64,000 nt of DNA from Streptococcus mitis (lineage in GTDB: Bacteria > Bacillota > Bacilli > Lactobacillales > Streptococcaceae), in the NCBI RefSeq assembly GCF_901542415.1, contig NZ_CABEHV010000004.1:62001-126000 (forward strand). The letters are read 5' to 3'. Shown piece after piece: positions 56,120-64,000 of the stretch. Made by a program: the position numbers and the translations under genes. The notes under the pieces were generated by a model, which worked only from the letters and a program-made list of their open reading frames with translations, did not search any database and had not been told where the DNA came from. How positions within the stretch are numbered: position 1 is the stretch's first letter; each line of letters opens with the position of its first letter.

Positions 56120-56732
56120 ACTGTATCTGGTAACCAATCGCTACCAAGATTCCGTGGAAAGCTTTCTTGCAAAAGTTGAGACTGCCTGCCGTTCAGGTGT
56201 TACCATAGTCCAATTACGAGAAAAAAATCTCACAACCAATCAATATTATCAACTGGCGAAACAAGTCAAGGAAATAACAGATGCCTATCAGGTACCCTTG
56301 ATAATCGATGATCGCTTGGATGTCTGTCTTGCGGTTGATGCTGCAGGTCTGCATATCGGCGACGATGAACTACCAGTTTCGGTTGCCAGACAAGTCTTGG
56401 GTCCTGAAAAAATCCTTGGTGTCACAGCTAAAACTGTAACAAGAGCCCTCGAGGCAGAAGAAGGAGGTGCGGATTACTTGGGGACAGGAGCCATTTTCCC
56501 GACTACGACCAAGGAAAATGCGCCTATCACCCTGATTTCAACCTTGAAAACAATTTGCCAAAGAGTCGCTATTCCAGTAGTTGCTATCGGAGGTTTGACG
56601 TCAGATAACATTGAACAGCTTATTGGTACTGGCATAGCTGGAGTAGCTGTAGTGCGTGATTTGATGCAGGCAGAAGATATAGAGGCAAAAACACAAGCTT
56701 TTTTGACAAAGTTGGATGACATTATTTTCTAA
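56100..56732 (+). CDS. thiE: Thiamine-phosphate synthase, second copy
   Basis: The 210-residue protein has [37 protein letters not shown] and HIGDDELP, and [13 protein letters not shown]. The start is ATG 56100 after AAAGGAGA, inside the end of thiM. It ends the second thiamine operon, and a BOX element and terminator follow. It differs clearly from the first ThiE. Confidence 0.93.
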   Translation: MNREALRLYLVTNRYQDSVESFLAKVETACRSGVTIVQLREKNLTTNQYYQLAKQVKEITDAYQVPLIIDDRLDVCLAVDAAGLHIGDDELPVSVARQVLGPEKILGVTAKTVTRALEAEEGGADYLGTGAIFPTTTKENAPITLISTLKTICQRVAIPVVAIGGLTSDNIEQLIGTGIAGVAVVRDLMQAEDIEAKTQAFLTKLDDIIF

Positions 56733-56734
56733 TT

Positions 56735-56849
56735 AATACTCAATGAAAATCAAAGAGCAAACTAGGAAGCTAGTCACAGGTTGCTCAAAGCACAGCTTTG
56801 AGGTTGCAGATAAAGCTGACGTAGTTTGAAGAGATTTTCGAAGACTATA
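56735..56849 (-). repeat. BOX element (boxC-boxA, no boxB)
   Basis: Runs from AATACTCAATGAAAATCAAAG to CGAAGACTATA, the reverse of BOX. It lies between convergent thiE and thiD. Confidence 0.85.
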
Positions 56850-56893
56850 AAAACTCTCTAATTCCCTTAAAGTGGGAACTAGAGAGTTTTTTT
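56849..56893. terminator. Strong bidirectional terminator, thiE and thiD
   Basis: A long stem AAAACTCTCTAATTCCC with GGGAACTAGAGAGTTTT, one mismatch, with T runs on both strands. Confidence 0.88.
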
Positions 56894-57683
56894 AATCTTT
56901 AAAGCTTGTATGGTTGACTGGGCCAGAACCATGACCGAGTTGAGGGGCGTCTTGGATGGCTTTCGTGATAAAGGCCTTGGCTTTATCGACTGCTTGATAG
57001 AGGGTTTTCCCCTTGGCTAGTTCAGCCGTAATCACTGCAGCAAAGGTACATCCAGTACCATGTGTATGACAGGTTTGAATTCGTGGACTTTCCCAGACAA
57101 ATTGGTCCTCCTTGGTAAAGAGGAAATCCTTGGCACCGCCTTCGAGATGCCCACCTTTGATGACCACAGACTGAGGACCAAATTCTTTTAAAATCAGGCG
57201 ACCGGCACGCTGCATGTCTTCAGGATCATGGATTGAAAAACCAACAATTTCTTCTGCCTCAGGAAGATTCGGAGTGATAATACTTGCAAGTGGAAGCAGA
57301 TTTGTTTTTAGGTAGCTTCTGGCACTGGTATCAATCAGGGTGTCACCGCTTGTTGCGACCATAACAGGGTCAAGGACGTAGGGACAATCTAGCTTTTTAA
57401 GATAGGGCTGGATGATTTCCATAATTTCAGTAGTTGCCAACATCCCAGTTTTTACAGCCTGAGGTGGGATATCCGAAAAGACACTCTCTAATTGGGCTTT
57501 CAACATTTGAGGAGAAACGTGTTCGATCAATTGAACGCCGCTGGTATTTTGAGCGACAAGACTTGTCACAACAGCCATTCCATAGACATCTCTAGCTTGG
57601 AATGACTTTAAATCTGCCATAATGCCAGCACCGCCACTAGGGTCAGTCCCTGCAATGGTCAAAGCAACGGGTAAATAAGTCAT
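56892..57683 (-). CDS. thiD: Hydroxymethylpyrimidine (phosphate) kinase
   Basis: ThiD makes HMP phosphate and diphosphate. The 263-residue protein has the ribokinase-type motifs GTDPSGGAGIMADLKSFQ near the N-terminus, VLDPVMVATSGD and the anion hole HTHGTGCTFAA. The start at 57683 follows GGGAGG. It is on the opposite strand to the rest of the thiamine genes and has its own riboswitch. Confidence 0.93.
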   Translation of the reverse strand: MTYLPVALTIAGTDPSGGAGIMADLKSFQARDVYGMAVVTSLVAQNTSGVQLIEHVSPQMLKAQLESVFSDIPPQAVKTGMLATTEIMEIIQPYLKKLDCPYVLDPVMVATSGDTLIDTSARSYLKTNLLPLASIITPNLPEAEEIVGFSIHDPEDMQRAGRLILKEFGPQSVVIKGGHLEGGAKDFLFTKEDQFVWESPRIQTCHTHGTGCTFAAVITAELAKGKTLYQAVDKAKAFITKAIQDAPQLGHGSGPVNHTSFKD

Positions 57684-57776
57684 CTAAAACCTCCCAACCA
57701 ACTGAAGTTTGTATTCTTAAGAACAAGCTGGTCTGTTTTAGAAAGGTAATAGAAGACTGCTAGTCCACATTATCAT

Positions 57777-57862
57777 TTCCACTTCCATCAGCTAGCATTA
57801 CCTAGATTGAGTCAAAGGGATCTAACAGTTGTTAATCTCAGCTTTACGCACCCCTAGTGGTT
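57777..57862 (-). ncRNA. TPP riboswitch 3, before thiD
   Basis: On the minus strand GGGGTGCGTAAAGCTGAGAT and GATGGAAGTGG are the conserved THI-box parts, with P1 pairing CCACT/AGTGG. It is diverged from riboswitches 1 and 2. No terminator is visible before thiD. A CTAAAAC segment (57737-57743) can pair with GTTTTAG next to the ATG, so translational control is plausible. An extended -10 TGCTATACT on the minus strand (57879-57887) is the promoter. Confidence 0.9.
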
Positions 57863-57976
57863 GTTTTCTTTTTTCTTTAGTATAGCATATTTTTATAGTT
57901 TATATAGTAAAAAATGACTGCAAATTGTTTTTCAAATGATTAAAATTCTATTTTTCGAAGAAAAGATTAATTTTAT

Positions 57977-58036
57977 AATTGACAAATGTAGATTTTAAGA
58001 GTATACTGATAATTGTAATTGACAAATGTAGATTTT
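57977..58036 (+). promoter_or_regulatory. Two CopY operators in 20-bp direct repeats
   Basis: The 20-bp sequence AATTGACAAATGTAGATTTT occurs at 57977-57996 and again at 58017-58036. Each contains GACAAATGTA, the CopY (cop box) consensus KACANNTGTA. One overlaps the promoter and one lies in the leader. Confidence 0.88.
57979..58007 (+). promoter_or_regulatory. Promoter of the copper operon
   Basis: A perfect -35 TTGACA (57979-57984) is 17 nt from TATACT (58002-58007). A CopY box overlaps the -35. Confidence 0.85.
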
Positions 58037-58048
58037 GGAGGTGTGCTA

Positions 58049-58444
58049 ATGCAGATTTCAGATGCAGAATGGCAGGTCATGAAGATTATTTGGATGCAAG
58101 GAGAGCAGACTAGTTCAGATTTGATTAGGGTTCTGGCGGAGCGGTTCGACTGGTCCAAGTCGACCATTCAAACTCTTTTGGCTCGTTTGGTTGATAAAGA
58201 GTGTTTGACTCGGAAAAAAGAAGGCAAGTCCTTTGTCTATTCAGCCCTTTTAACTTTGGACCAAAGTCGAGATTTGCTTGTCCAAGATATCAAGGACAAG
58301 GTTTGTTCTCGTAGGATTAAGAACTTGTTAGCTGATTTGATTGCTGAATGTGATTTTACTCAGGCTGACTTGGAAGACTTGGAAGCTGTGATTTCTGAGA
58401 AGAAATCAAGCGCTGTAACAGAAGTAAGATGTAATTGTATGTAA
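58049..58444 (+). CDS. copY: Copper-responsive repressor CopY
   Basis: CopY represses the cop operon until copper displaces zinc. The 131-residue protein is of the BlaI/PenR winged-helix family with ISDAEWQVMKIIWMQGEQTS and the recognition helix KSTIQTLLARLVDKECL. The C-terminal metal site shows only one CxC (CNCM at the end), while enterococcal CopY has CxCxxxxCxC. The start is ATG 58049 after GGAGGTG. The operators lie directly upstream. Confidence 0.93.
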   Translation: MQISDAEWQVMKIIWMQGEQTSSDLIRVLAERFDWSKSTIQTLLARLVDKECLTRKKEGKSFVYSALLTLDQSRDLLVQDIKDKVCSRRIKNLLADLIAECDFTQADLEDLEAVISEKKSSAVTEVRCNCM

Positions 58445-58454
58445 AGGAGACGTC

Positions 58455-58826
58455 ATGTTAAATAGTATTGTAACCATTGTTTGTATTGCCCTTATCGCCT
58501 TTATCTTGTTCTGGTTTTTCAAAAAGCCTGAAAAATCTGGACAAAAGGCCCAGCAAAAAAACGGCTACCAAGAGATTCGAGTGGAGGTCATGGGGGGCTA
58601 TACGCCTGAGTTGATTATCCTCAAGAAATCAGTGCCAGCCCGCATTGTCTTTGACCGCAAAGATCCTTCACCATGTTTGGATCAGATCGTATTTCCAGAC
58701 TTTGGTGTACATGCGGATCTGCCAATGGGGGAAGAGTATGTAGTGGAAATCACGCCTGAGCAGGCTGGAGAGTATGGTTTCTCTTGTGGCATGAATATGA
58801 TGCACGGTAAGATGATTGTAGAATAG
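58455..58826 (+). CDS. cupA: Membrane-anchored copper chaperone CupA
   Basis: CupA binds Cu(I) and delivers it to CopA. The 123-residue protein has an N-terminal membrane helix (about 3-22) and a cupredoxin-like domain with a C-terminal metal loop FSCGMNMMHGKM rich in Cys and Met. In pneumococcus this protein is required for copper resistance. AAGGAGACGTC precedes the ATG, 10 nt after copY. Confidence 0.92.
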   Translation: MLNSIVTIVCIALIAFILFWFFKKPEKSGQKAQQKNGYQEIRVEVMGGYTPELIILKKSVPARIVFDRKDPSPCLDQIVFPDFGVHADLPMGEEYVVEITPEQAGEYGFSCGMNMMHGKMIVE

Positions 58827-58835
58827 GAGAATGAT

Positions 58836-61079
58836 ATGACTGAAATTGTAAAAGCAAGTCTTGAAAATGGTGTTCAAAAAATCCGTATCACGGCAGACAA
58901 AGGCTACCATCCAGCCCACATTCAACTGCAAAAAGGGATTCCAGCTGAGATTACCTTTCATCGAGCAACTCCTTCAAACTGTTACAAGGAAATTCTGTTT
59001 GAAGAAGAAGGCATCTTGGAACCAATCGGCGTAGATGAGGAGAAAGTCATTCGTTTTACACCTCAAGAATTAGGTCAACATGAATTTTCTTGTGGTATGA
59101 AGATGCAAAAGGGAAGTTATACAGTTGTTGAGAAGACTCGAAAATCTCTATCACTTTTACAGCGTTTTTGGATTACTAGTATCTTTACTGTGCCTCTTGT
59201 AATCCTCATGATTGGGATGTCGACAGGAGGAATCAGTCACCAAGTCATGCGTTGGGGCACCTTTTTAGCCACAACACCGATTATGCTAGTAGCAGGTGGT
59301 CCTTATATCCAAAGTGCTTGGGCTAGTTTTAAAAAGCACAATGCCAACATGGATACCTTGGTTGCTCTGGGAACCCTAGTGGCCTATTTCTATAGCTTAG
59401 TTGCCCTCTTCGCTGGCCTCCCCGTTTACTTTGAAAGTGCTGCCTTTATCTTCTTCTTCGTTCTTATGGGAGCCGTTTTTGAGGAGAAAATGCGGAAAAA
59501 TACTTCCCAAGCTGTGGAGAAATTACTTGACTTGCAGGCTAAAACTGCAGAAGTCTTGCGTGAGGATAACTATGTTCAAGTCCCTTTGGAGCAAGTCAAG
59601 GTAGGTGACCTGATTCGAGTGCGTCCCGGTGAAAAGATTGCGGTTGATGGTGTCGTAGTAGAAGGTATCTCTAGTATTGATGAGTCTATGGTGACAGGTG
59701 AGAGTCTGCCTGTGGACAAGACAGTTGGAGATACCGTCATTGGTTCAACCATCAATAATAGTGGAACACTTGTTTTTAGAGCAGAAAAAGTTGGTTCAGA
59801 GACTGTTTTGGCTCAGATTGTGGATTTTGTGAAGAAAGCTCAGACCAGTCGTGCGCCGATTCAGGACTTGACGGATAAGATTTCAGGGATTTTTGTCCCA
59901 GCAGTTGTCATTTTAGGGATTGTGACCTTTTGGGTTTGGTTCGTCTTGCTCAGGGATAGTGTAGTTGTGCTTGGAGCGAGCTTTGTGTCTTCGCTTCTCT
60001 ATGGAGTAGCAGTTCTGATTATTGCCTGCCCTTGTGCATTGGGACTTGCAACACCGACAGCCCTTATGGTGGGGACAGGTCGCAGTGCCAAGATGGGAGT
60101 TCTCCTCAAAAATGGAACGGTTCTACAGGAAATCCAGAAAGTCCAAACCATTGTCTTTGATAAGACCGGAACTTTGACTGAAGGGAAACCTGTGGTCACA
60201 GATATCATCGGCGACGAAGTAGAAGTGCTTGGATTGGCAGCTTCCTTGGAAGAAGCTTCTCAACACCCACTGGCTGAAGCCGTTGTGAAACGAGCGAGTG
60301 AAGCTGGACTTGAGCTTCAAACTGTTGAAAATTTCCAAGCCTTGCACGGAAAAGGTGTCTCAGGGCAAATCAATGGAAAACAAGTTCTGCTTGGAAATGC
60401 TAAAATGCTGGATGGCATGAACATTTCTAGCACTTATCAAGAAAAACTAGAAGAACTGGAAAAAGAAGCTAAGACAGTTGTGTTCTTGGCTGTTGAGAAT
60501 GAAATCAAAGGCTTGCTTGCTCTGCAAGATATTCCTAAGGAAAATGCTAAGCTTGCCATCAGTCAGTTGAAAAAACGAGGTCTTAAAACAGTCATGCTGA
60601 CAGGAGACAATGCTGGTGTGGCGCGTGCTATTGCAGATCAAATCGGAATCGAAGAGGTCATTGCAGGTGTCTTGCCAGAAGAAAAAGCTCATGAAATCCA
60701 TAAACTACAAGCGGCTGGCAAAGTAGCCTTTGTTGGGGACGGTATCAATGACGCTCCTGCGCTTAGTGTAGCAGATGTGGGGATTGCTATGGGAGCTGGA
60801 ACGGATATCGCTATCGAGTCAGCAGATTTAGTGTTGACAACCAATAACCTCCTAGGCGTGGTTCGTGCCTTTGACATGAGTAAGAAAACCTTTAATCGAA
60901 TTCTGCTCAATCTTTTCTGGGCCTTTATCTACAATGTCGCCGGAATTCCGATTGCAGCAGGAGTCTTTTCTGGTGTTGGACTGGCCCTCAATCCAGAACT
61001 GGCAGGTCTAGCTATGGCCTTTAGTTCTGTATCCGTTCTGACTAGTTCACTCTTACTAAACTTTAGTAAAATAGATTAA
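58836..61079 (+). CDS. copA: Copper-exporting P1B-type ATPase CopA
   Basis: CopA pumps Cu(I) out of the cell. The 747-residue protein has an N-terminal cupredoxin-like domain (about 1-90) with [10 protein letters not shown] in place of a CxxC heavy-metal domain, so it resembles CupA. Then come the membrane part, the actuator loop TGES (VTGESLP), the metal site CPC in IIACPCALG, the phosphorylation site DKTGT and the [11 protein letters not shown] hinge. It ends the copper operon at a terminator. Confidence 0.95.
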   Translation: MTEIVKASLENGVQKIRITADKGYHPAHIQLQKGIPAEITFHRATPSNCYKEILFEEEGILEPIGVDEEKVIRFTPQELGQHEFSCGMKMQKGSYTVVEKTRKSLSLLQRFWITSIFTVPLVILMIGMSTGGISHQVMRWGTFLATTPIMLVAGGPYIQSAWASFKKHNANMDTLVALGTLVAYFYSLVALFAGLPVYFESAAFIFFFVLMGAVFEEKMRKNTSQAVEKLLDLQAKTAEVLREDNYVQVPLEQVKVGDLIRVRPGEKIAVDGVVVEGISSIDESMVTGESLPVDKTVGDTVIGSTINNSGTLVFRAEKVGSETVLAQIVDFVKKAQTSRAPIQDLTDKISGIFVPAVVILGIVTFWVWFVLLRDSVVVLGASFVSSLLYGVAVLIIACPCALGLATPTALMVGTGRSAKMGVLLKNGTVLQEIQKVQTIVFDKTGTLTEGKPVVTDIIGDEVEVLGLAASLEEASQHPLAEAVVKRASEAGLELQTVENFQALHGKGVSGQINGKQVLLGNAKMLDGMNISSTYQEKLEELEKEAKTVVFLAVENEIKGLLALQDIPKENAKLAISQLKKRGLKTVMLTGDNAGVARAIADQIGIEEVIAGVLPEEKAHEIHKLQAAGKVAFVGDGINDAPALSVADVGIAMGAGTDIAIESADLVLTTNNLLGVVRAFDMSKKTFNRILLNLFWAFIYNVAGIPIAAGVFSGVGLALNPELAGLAMAFSSVSVLTSSLLLNFSKID

Positions 61080-61101
61080 AAGCGGGCTTGCTCGCTTTTT
61101 A
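61078..61101 (+). terminator. Intrinsic terminator after copA
   Basis: A stem AAAAGCGGGC / GCTCGCTTTT ends in T residues. Confidence 0.8.
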
Positions 61102-61116
61102 TTATAAAACAGAAGC

Positions 61117-61130
61117 TAAAAACGTTTTCA
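61117..61130 (+). promoter_or_regulatory. cre-like site 1 upstream of spxB
   Basis: TAAAAACGTTTTCA is close to the CcpA cre consensus. Confidence 0.5.
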
Positions 61131-61219
61131 AACTGTACTGTAATAGAGAATAAAAACTTCTGAGCAGATTCTTAGTAAAGTCAAAATAAATGTGATAAAT
61201 TAGTATTGTAAAAATTTAC

Positions 61220-61233
61220 TGAAACGTTTTCAA
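61220..61233 (+). promoter_or_regulatory. cre-like site 2 upstream of spxB
   Basis: TGAAACGTTTTCAA closely matches the CcpA consensus. It lies 57 nt before the spxB ATG. CcpA control of spxB is known in pneumococcus. Confidence 0.6.
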
Positions 61234-61290
61234 AAACTATATGAAACCTTTTTTAGTAGATTTAAAAATATTTGAAGGAGAGTTATCATT

Positions 61291-63066
61291 ATGACTCAAG
61301 GGAAAATTACTGCATCTGCAGCAATGCTTAATGTATTGAAAACATGGGGCGTAGACACAATCTACGGTATCCCATCAGGAACACTCAGCTCATTGATGGA
61401 TGCTTTGGCTGAAGACAAAGATATCCGTTTCTTGCAAGTTCGCCACGAAGAAACAGGTGCTCTTGCAGCGGTTATGCAAGCTAAATTCGGCGGCTCAATC
61501 GGGGTTGCAGTTGGTTCAGGTGGTCCAGGTGCGACTCACTTGATTAACGGTGTTTACGATGCAGCTATGGATAACACTCCATTCCTAGCAATCCTTGGAT
61601 CACGTCCAGTTAACGAACTCAACATGGATGCTTTCCAAGAATTGAACCAAAACCCAATGTACAATGGTATCGCTGTATATAACAAACGTGTAGCTTACGC
61701 TGAGCAATTGCCAAAAGTAATTGACGAAGCTTGCCGTGCTGCAGTTTCTAAAAAAGGTCCAGCTGTTGTTGAAATCCCAGTAAACTTCGGTTTCCAAGAA
61801 ATCGACGAAAACTCATACTATGGATCAGGTTCATACGAGCGTTCATTCATCGCTCCTGCTTTGAACGAAGTTGAAATCGATAAAGCTGTTGAAATCTTGA
61901 ACAATGCTGAACGTCCAGTTATCTATGCTGGTTACGGTGGTGTGAAAGCTGGTGAAGTGATCACTGAATTGTCACGTAAAATCAAAGCACCAATCATCAC
62001 AACTGGTAAAAACTTTGAAGCTTTCGAATGGAACTATGAAGGTTTGACAGGTTCTGCTTACCGTGTTGGTTGGAAACCAGCCAACGAAGTGGTCTTTGAA
62101 GCAGACACAGTTCTTTTCCTTGGTTCAAACTTCCCATTTGCTGAAGTTTACGAAGCATTCAAGAATACTGAAAAATTCATCCAAGTGGATATCGACCCTT
62201 ACAAACTTGGTAAACGTCATGCCCTAGACGCTTCAATCCTTGGTGATGCAGGTCAAGCAGCTAAAGCTATCCTTGACAAAGTGAACCCAGTTGAATCTAC
62301 TCCATGGTGGCGTGCAAACGTTAAGAACAACCAAAACTGGCGTGATTACATGAACAAAATCGAAGGTAAAACTGAGGGTGAATTGCAATTGTATCAAGTT
62401 TACAATGCAATCAACAAACATGCTGATCAAGACGCTATCTATTCAATCGACGTAGGTGACACTACTCAAACATCTACTCGTCACCTTCACATGACACCTA
62501 AGAACATGTGGCGTACATCTCCACTCTTTGCGACAATGGGTATTGCCCTTCCTGGTGGTATCGCTGCTAAGAAAGACAATCCAGATCGCCAAGTATGGAA
62601 CATCATGGGTGACGGTGCATTCAACATGTGCTACCCAGACGTTATCACAAACGTTCAATACGACCTTCCAGTTATCAACGTTGTCTTCTCAAATGGTAAA
62701 TATGCCTTCATCAAGGACAAATACGAAGACACAAACAAACACTTGTTTGGTTGTGACTTCCCTAATGCTGACTATGCAAAAATCGCTGAAGCTCAAGGAG
62801 CTGTTGGATTTACAGTTGACCGTATCGAAGACATCGATGCAGTTGTTGCAGAAGCTGTTAAATTGAGCAAAGAAGGTAAAACTGTTGTTATCGATGCTCG
62901 CATCACTGAACACCGTCCACTTCCAGTAGAAGTACTTGAATTGGATCCAAAACTTCACTCAGAAGAAGCAATCAAAGCTTTCAAGGAAAAATACGAAGCA
63001 GAAGAACTCGTACCATTCCGCCTCTTCTTGGAAGAAGAAGGGTTGCAATCACGCGCAATTAAATAA
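61291..63066 (+). CDS. spxB: Pyruvate oxidase
   Basis: SpxB turns pyruvate, phosphate and O2 into acetyl phosphate, CO2 and H2O2, using ThDP and FAD. The 591-residue length fits the pneumococcal enzyme. The ThDP-dependent family pieces are [14 protein letters not shown], the catalytic Glu in [14 protein letters not shown], and the ThDP motif [12 protein letters not shown] (about 446-457). AAGGAGAG precedes the ATG. A terminator follows. Its dependence on ThDP links it to the thiamine genes in the same window. Confidence 0.96.
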   Translation: MTQGKITASAAMLNVLKTWGVDTIYGIPSGTLSSLMDALAEDKDIRFLQVRHEETGALAAVMQAKFGGSIGVAVGSGGPGATHLINGVYDAAMDNTPFLAILGSRPVNELNMDAFQELNQNPMYNGIAVYNKRVAYAEQLPKVIDEACRAAVSKKGPAVVEIPVNFGFQEIDENSYYGSGSYERSFIAPALNEVEIDKAVEILNNAERPVIYAGYGGVKAGEVITELSRKIKAPIITTGKNFEAFEWNYEGLTGSAYRVGWKPANEVVFEADTVLFLGSNFPFAEVYEAFKNTEKFIQVDIDPYKLGKRHALDASILGDAGQAAKAILDKVNPVESTPWWRANVKNNQNWRDYMNKIEGKTEGELQLYQVYNAINKHADQDAIYSIDVGDTTQTSTRHLHMTPKNMWRTSPLFATMGIALPGGIAAKKDNPDRQVWNIMGDGAFNMCYPDVITNVQYDLPVINVVFSNGKYAFIKDKYEDTNKHLFGCDFPNADYAKIAEAQGAVGFTVDRIEDIDAVVAEAVKLSKEGKTVVIDARITEHRPLPVEVLELDPKLHSEEAIKAFKEKYEAEELVPFRLFLEEEGLQSRAIK

Positions 63067-63082
63067 TTCCTTCGTGGAACTT

Positions 63083-63112
63083 AAAAAGATCGGAGCAATC
63101 CGGTCTTTTTAT
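63083..63112 (+). terminator. Intrinsic terminator after spxB
   Basis: AAAAAGATCGGA/TCCGGTCTTTTT is a perfect 12-bp stem when one GU pair is allowed. Confidence 0.9.
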
Positions 63113-63124
63113 GGAGGATAGTAA

Positions 63125-63472
63125 ATGAATTTAAATCAATTAGATATTATCGTTTCCGATGTTCCCCAAGTCTGTGCTGACTTGGAGCGTATTTTGGATA
63201 AAAAATCCGATTATGTTGATGACAGTTTTGCTCAGTTTACGATTGGCAGTCACTGTCTGATGCTATCCCAAAATCATTTGATTCCTTTGGAAGATTTTCA
63301 GTCAGGAGTCATTCTTCATATCGAGGTTGAGGATGTAGACCAGAACTACAAACGGTTGAACGAGCTTGGTATCCAGGTTTTAAACGGTCCAACTGTAACC
63401 GATTGGGGAACAGAGTCCTTATTAGTTAAAGGTCCAGCTGGTCTAGTGCTTGATTTTTATCGTATGAAATAG
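63125..63472 (+). CDS. VOC/glyoxalase-superfamily protein
   Basis: The 115-residue protein has the beta-alpha-beta-beta-beta halves of the VOC fold: VSDVPQVCADLERILDK and VEDVDQNYKRLNELGI, then GPAGLVLDFYRM with the usual last-strand metal-ligand position. The family covers glyoxalases and dioxygenases; the specific reaction is unknown. The ATG follows TGGAGGAT. It is 12 nt after the spxB terminator, which suggests read-through at most. Confidence 0.8.
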   Translation: MNLNQLDIIVSDVPQVCADLERILDKKSDYVDDSFAQFTIGSHCLMLSQNHLIPLEDFQSGVILHIEVEDVDQNYKRLNELGIQVLNGPTVTDWGTESLLVKGPAGLVLDFYRMK

Positions 63473-63567
63473 GACATAGTAGAGTTTGATCGCCAACAAA
63501 AGTTATAGCATAAGAAGGGTTTTATTCACTATTTTTATAAAATCTTCTCCCTACTTTATAAGATGTG

Positions 63568-63597
63568 AAAAAGAGTTCAACTGGAACTCTTTTTTTG
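63568..63597 (+). terminator. Intrinsic terminator before manA
   Basis: AAAAAGAGTTC/GAACTCTTTTT stem ends in seven T. The T run directly abuts an extended -10, TGCTATAAT (63596-63604), of the next gene. Confidence 0.85.
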
Positions 63598-63634
63598 CTA
63601 TAATGAGGGGAGAAAAATCAGATAGGAGATCGAC

Positions 63635-64000
63635 ATGTCAGAACCATTATTTTTACAATCAGTTATGCAAGAAAAAATTTGGGGTGGTACAAAGCTACGT
63701 GATGAGTTTGGATACGACATCCCAAGTGAAAAAATAGGGGAATACTGGGCCATCTCAGCTCATCCAAATGGAGTTTCAAAGGTGGTCAATGGTCGTTACG
63801 AGGGAACAGACCTAGCCACTTTGTATGCGGAACACCGTGAATTGTTTGGCAATCGTCCTGAGCCTGTATTTCCGCTTTTGACTAAGATTCTGGATGCCAA
63901 CGACTGGCTCAGTGTTCAAGTTCATCCAGACGATGCTTACGGACTCGAGCATGAAGGCGAACTTGGAAAAACAGAATGCTGGTACATCATCGCTGCGGAT
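63635..64000 (+). CDS. manA: Mannose-6-phosphate isomerase, N-terminal part
   Basis: The window ends within this gene; 122 codons are seen. It interconverts mannose 6-phosphate and fructose 6-phosphate. The N-terminal zinc-binding type I features are SVMQEKIWGGTKLRDEFG, EYWAISAHPNG and the zinc ligands in LSVQVHPDDAYGLEHEG with the following GKTECWY. The ATG follows TAGGAGATCGAC, behind an extended -10 at 63596-63604. Confidence 0.92.
   Translation, partial: MSEPLFLQSVMQEKIWGGTKLRDEFGYDIPSEKIGEYWAISAHPNGVSKVVNGRYEGTDLATLYAEHRELFGNRPEPVFPLLTKILDANDWLSVQVHPDDAYGLEHEGELGKTECWYIIAAD

Noticed and set aside
63486..63737. Open frame of 83 codons spanning the manA promoter
   Set aside because: It runs through a terminator, promoter and the start of manA, and matches no family.
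1..64000. CRISPR arrays, tRNA, rRNA, prophage or complete insertion sequences
   Set aside because: No regular repeat-spacer pattern, cloverleaf, rRNA sequence, integrase or transposase (other than the Rpn family) was seen by reading; small RNAs could be missed.

Overview
The window reads as chromosome of a Mitis-group Streptococcus (S. mitis, S. pneumoniae, S. pseudopneumoniae or a close relative). The grounds are choline-binding repeat proteins, BOX intergenic repeats, the pyruvate oxidase gene spxB, the lactate oxidase gene lctO, a ZmpB-type metalloprotease beside a two-component system, and a gene order from zmpB to spxB that I remember from pneumococcus. I cannot fix the species without a search. 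I see no rRNA, tRNA, CRISPR array, prophage or complete insertion sequence.

Layout. Positions 1-6100 are an accessory surface region: the 3' part of an LPXTG coiled-coil protein, two lipoproteins (one with a start-region anomaly), a 74-residue choline-binding miniprotein, and an unusual pair made of a beta-helix/AAA+ ATPase and a small membrane protein. Positions 6400-12850 carry two acetyltransferases, a degraded HAD gene, a small regulator with a membrane partner, the NAD salvage pair pncB-nadE, a tandem array of about 51-bp hairpin units, and an Rpn-family nuclease with a second degraded copy behind it. Positions 12850-24270 hold ccdA, a thioredoxin-like lipoprotein and msrAB for methionine sulfoxide repair, then the response regulator and kinase, a DUF436 protein and zmpB. 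Positions 24300-45300 are mostly housekeeping: pabB, a nonsense-mutated hydrolase, an Excalibur/choline-binding protein, glucokinase, thyA, miaA-hflX-rnz, a LysR regulator, rsuA, typA, murD-murG-divIB, and pyrF-pyrE behind a PyrR attenuator. Positions 45300-47000 hold a TetR regulator and a broken XRE/TPR regulator.

Positions 47100-63100 have a metabolic theme. LctO makes pyruvate and H2O2 from lactate, and the ThDP enzyme SpxB makes acetyl phosphate and H2O2 from pyruvate. Between them lies a duplicated thiamine salvage set (tenA, thiM and thiE twice each, ykoEDC, thiW, thiD) under three TPP riboswitches, followed by the copYA-cupA copper operon. No de novo thiazole or pyrimidine genes are seen here, so the set looks like salvage and uptake. 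The two halves are not simple duplicates: the TenA and ThiM paralogues differ at active-site positions.

Several genes carry small lesions: a homopolymer frameshift at about 7379-7384, a possible one at about 1899-1906, an amber codon at 26145, and two frameshifts in 46185-46941. These could be real decay, switching tracts or sequence errors. The features least explained by known systems are the beta-helix/AAA+ plus membrane protein pair and the 51-bp hairpin array after nadE.
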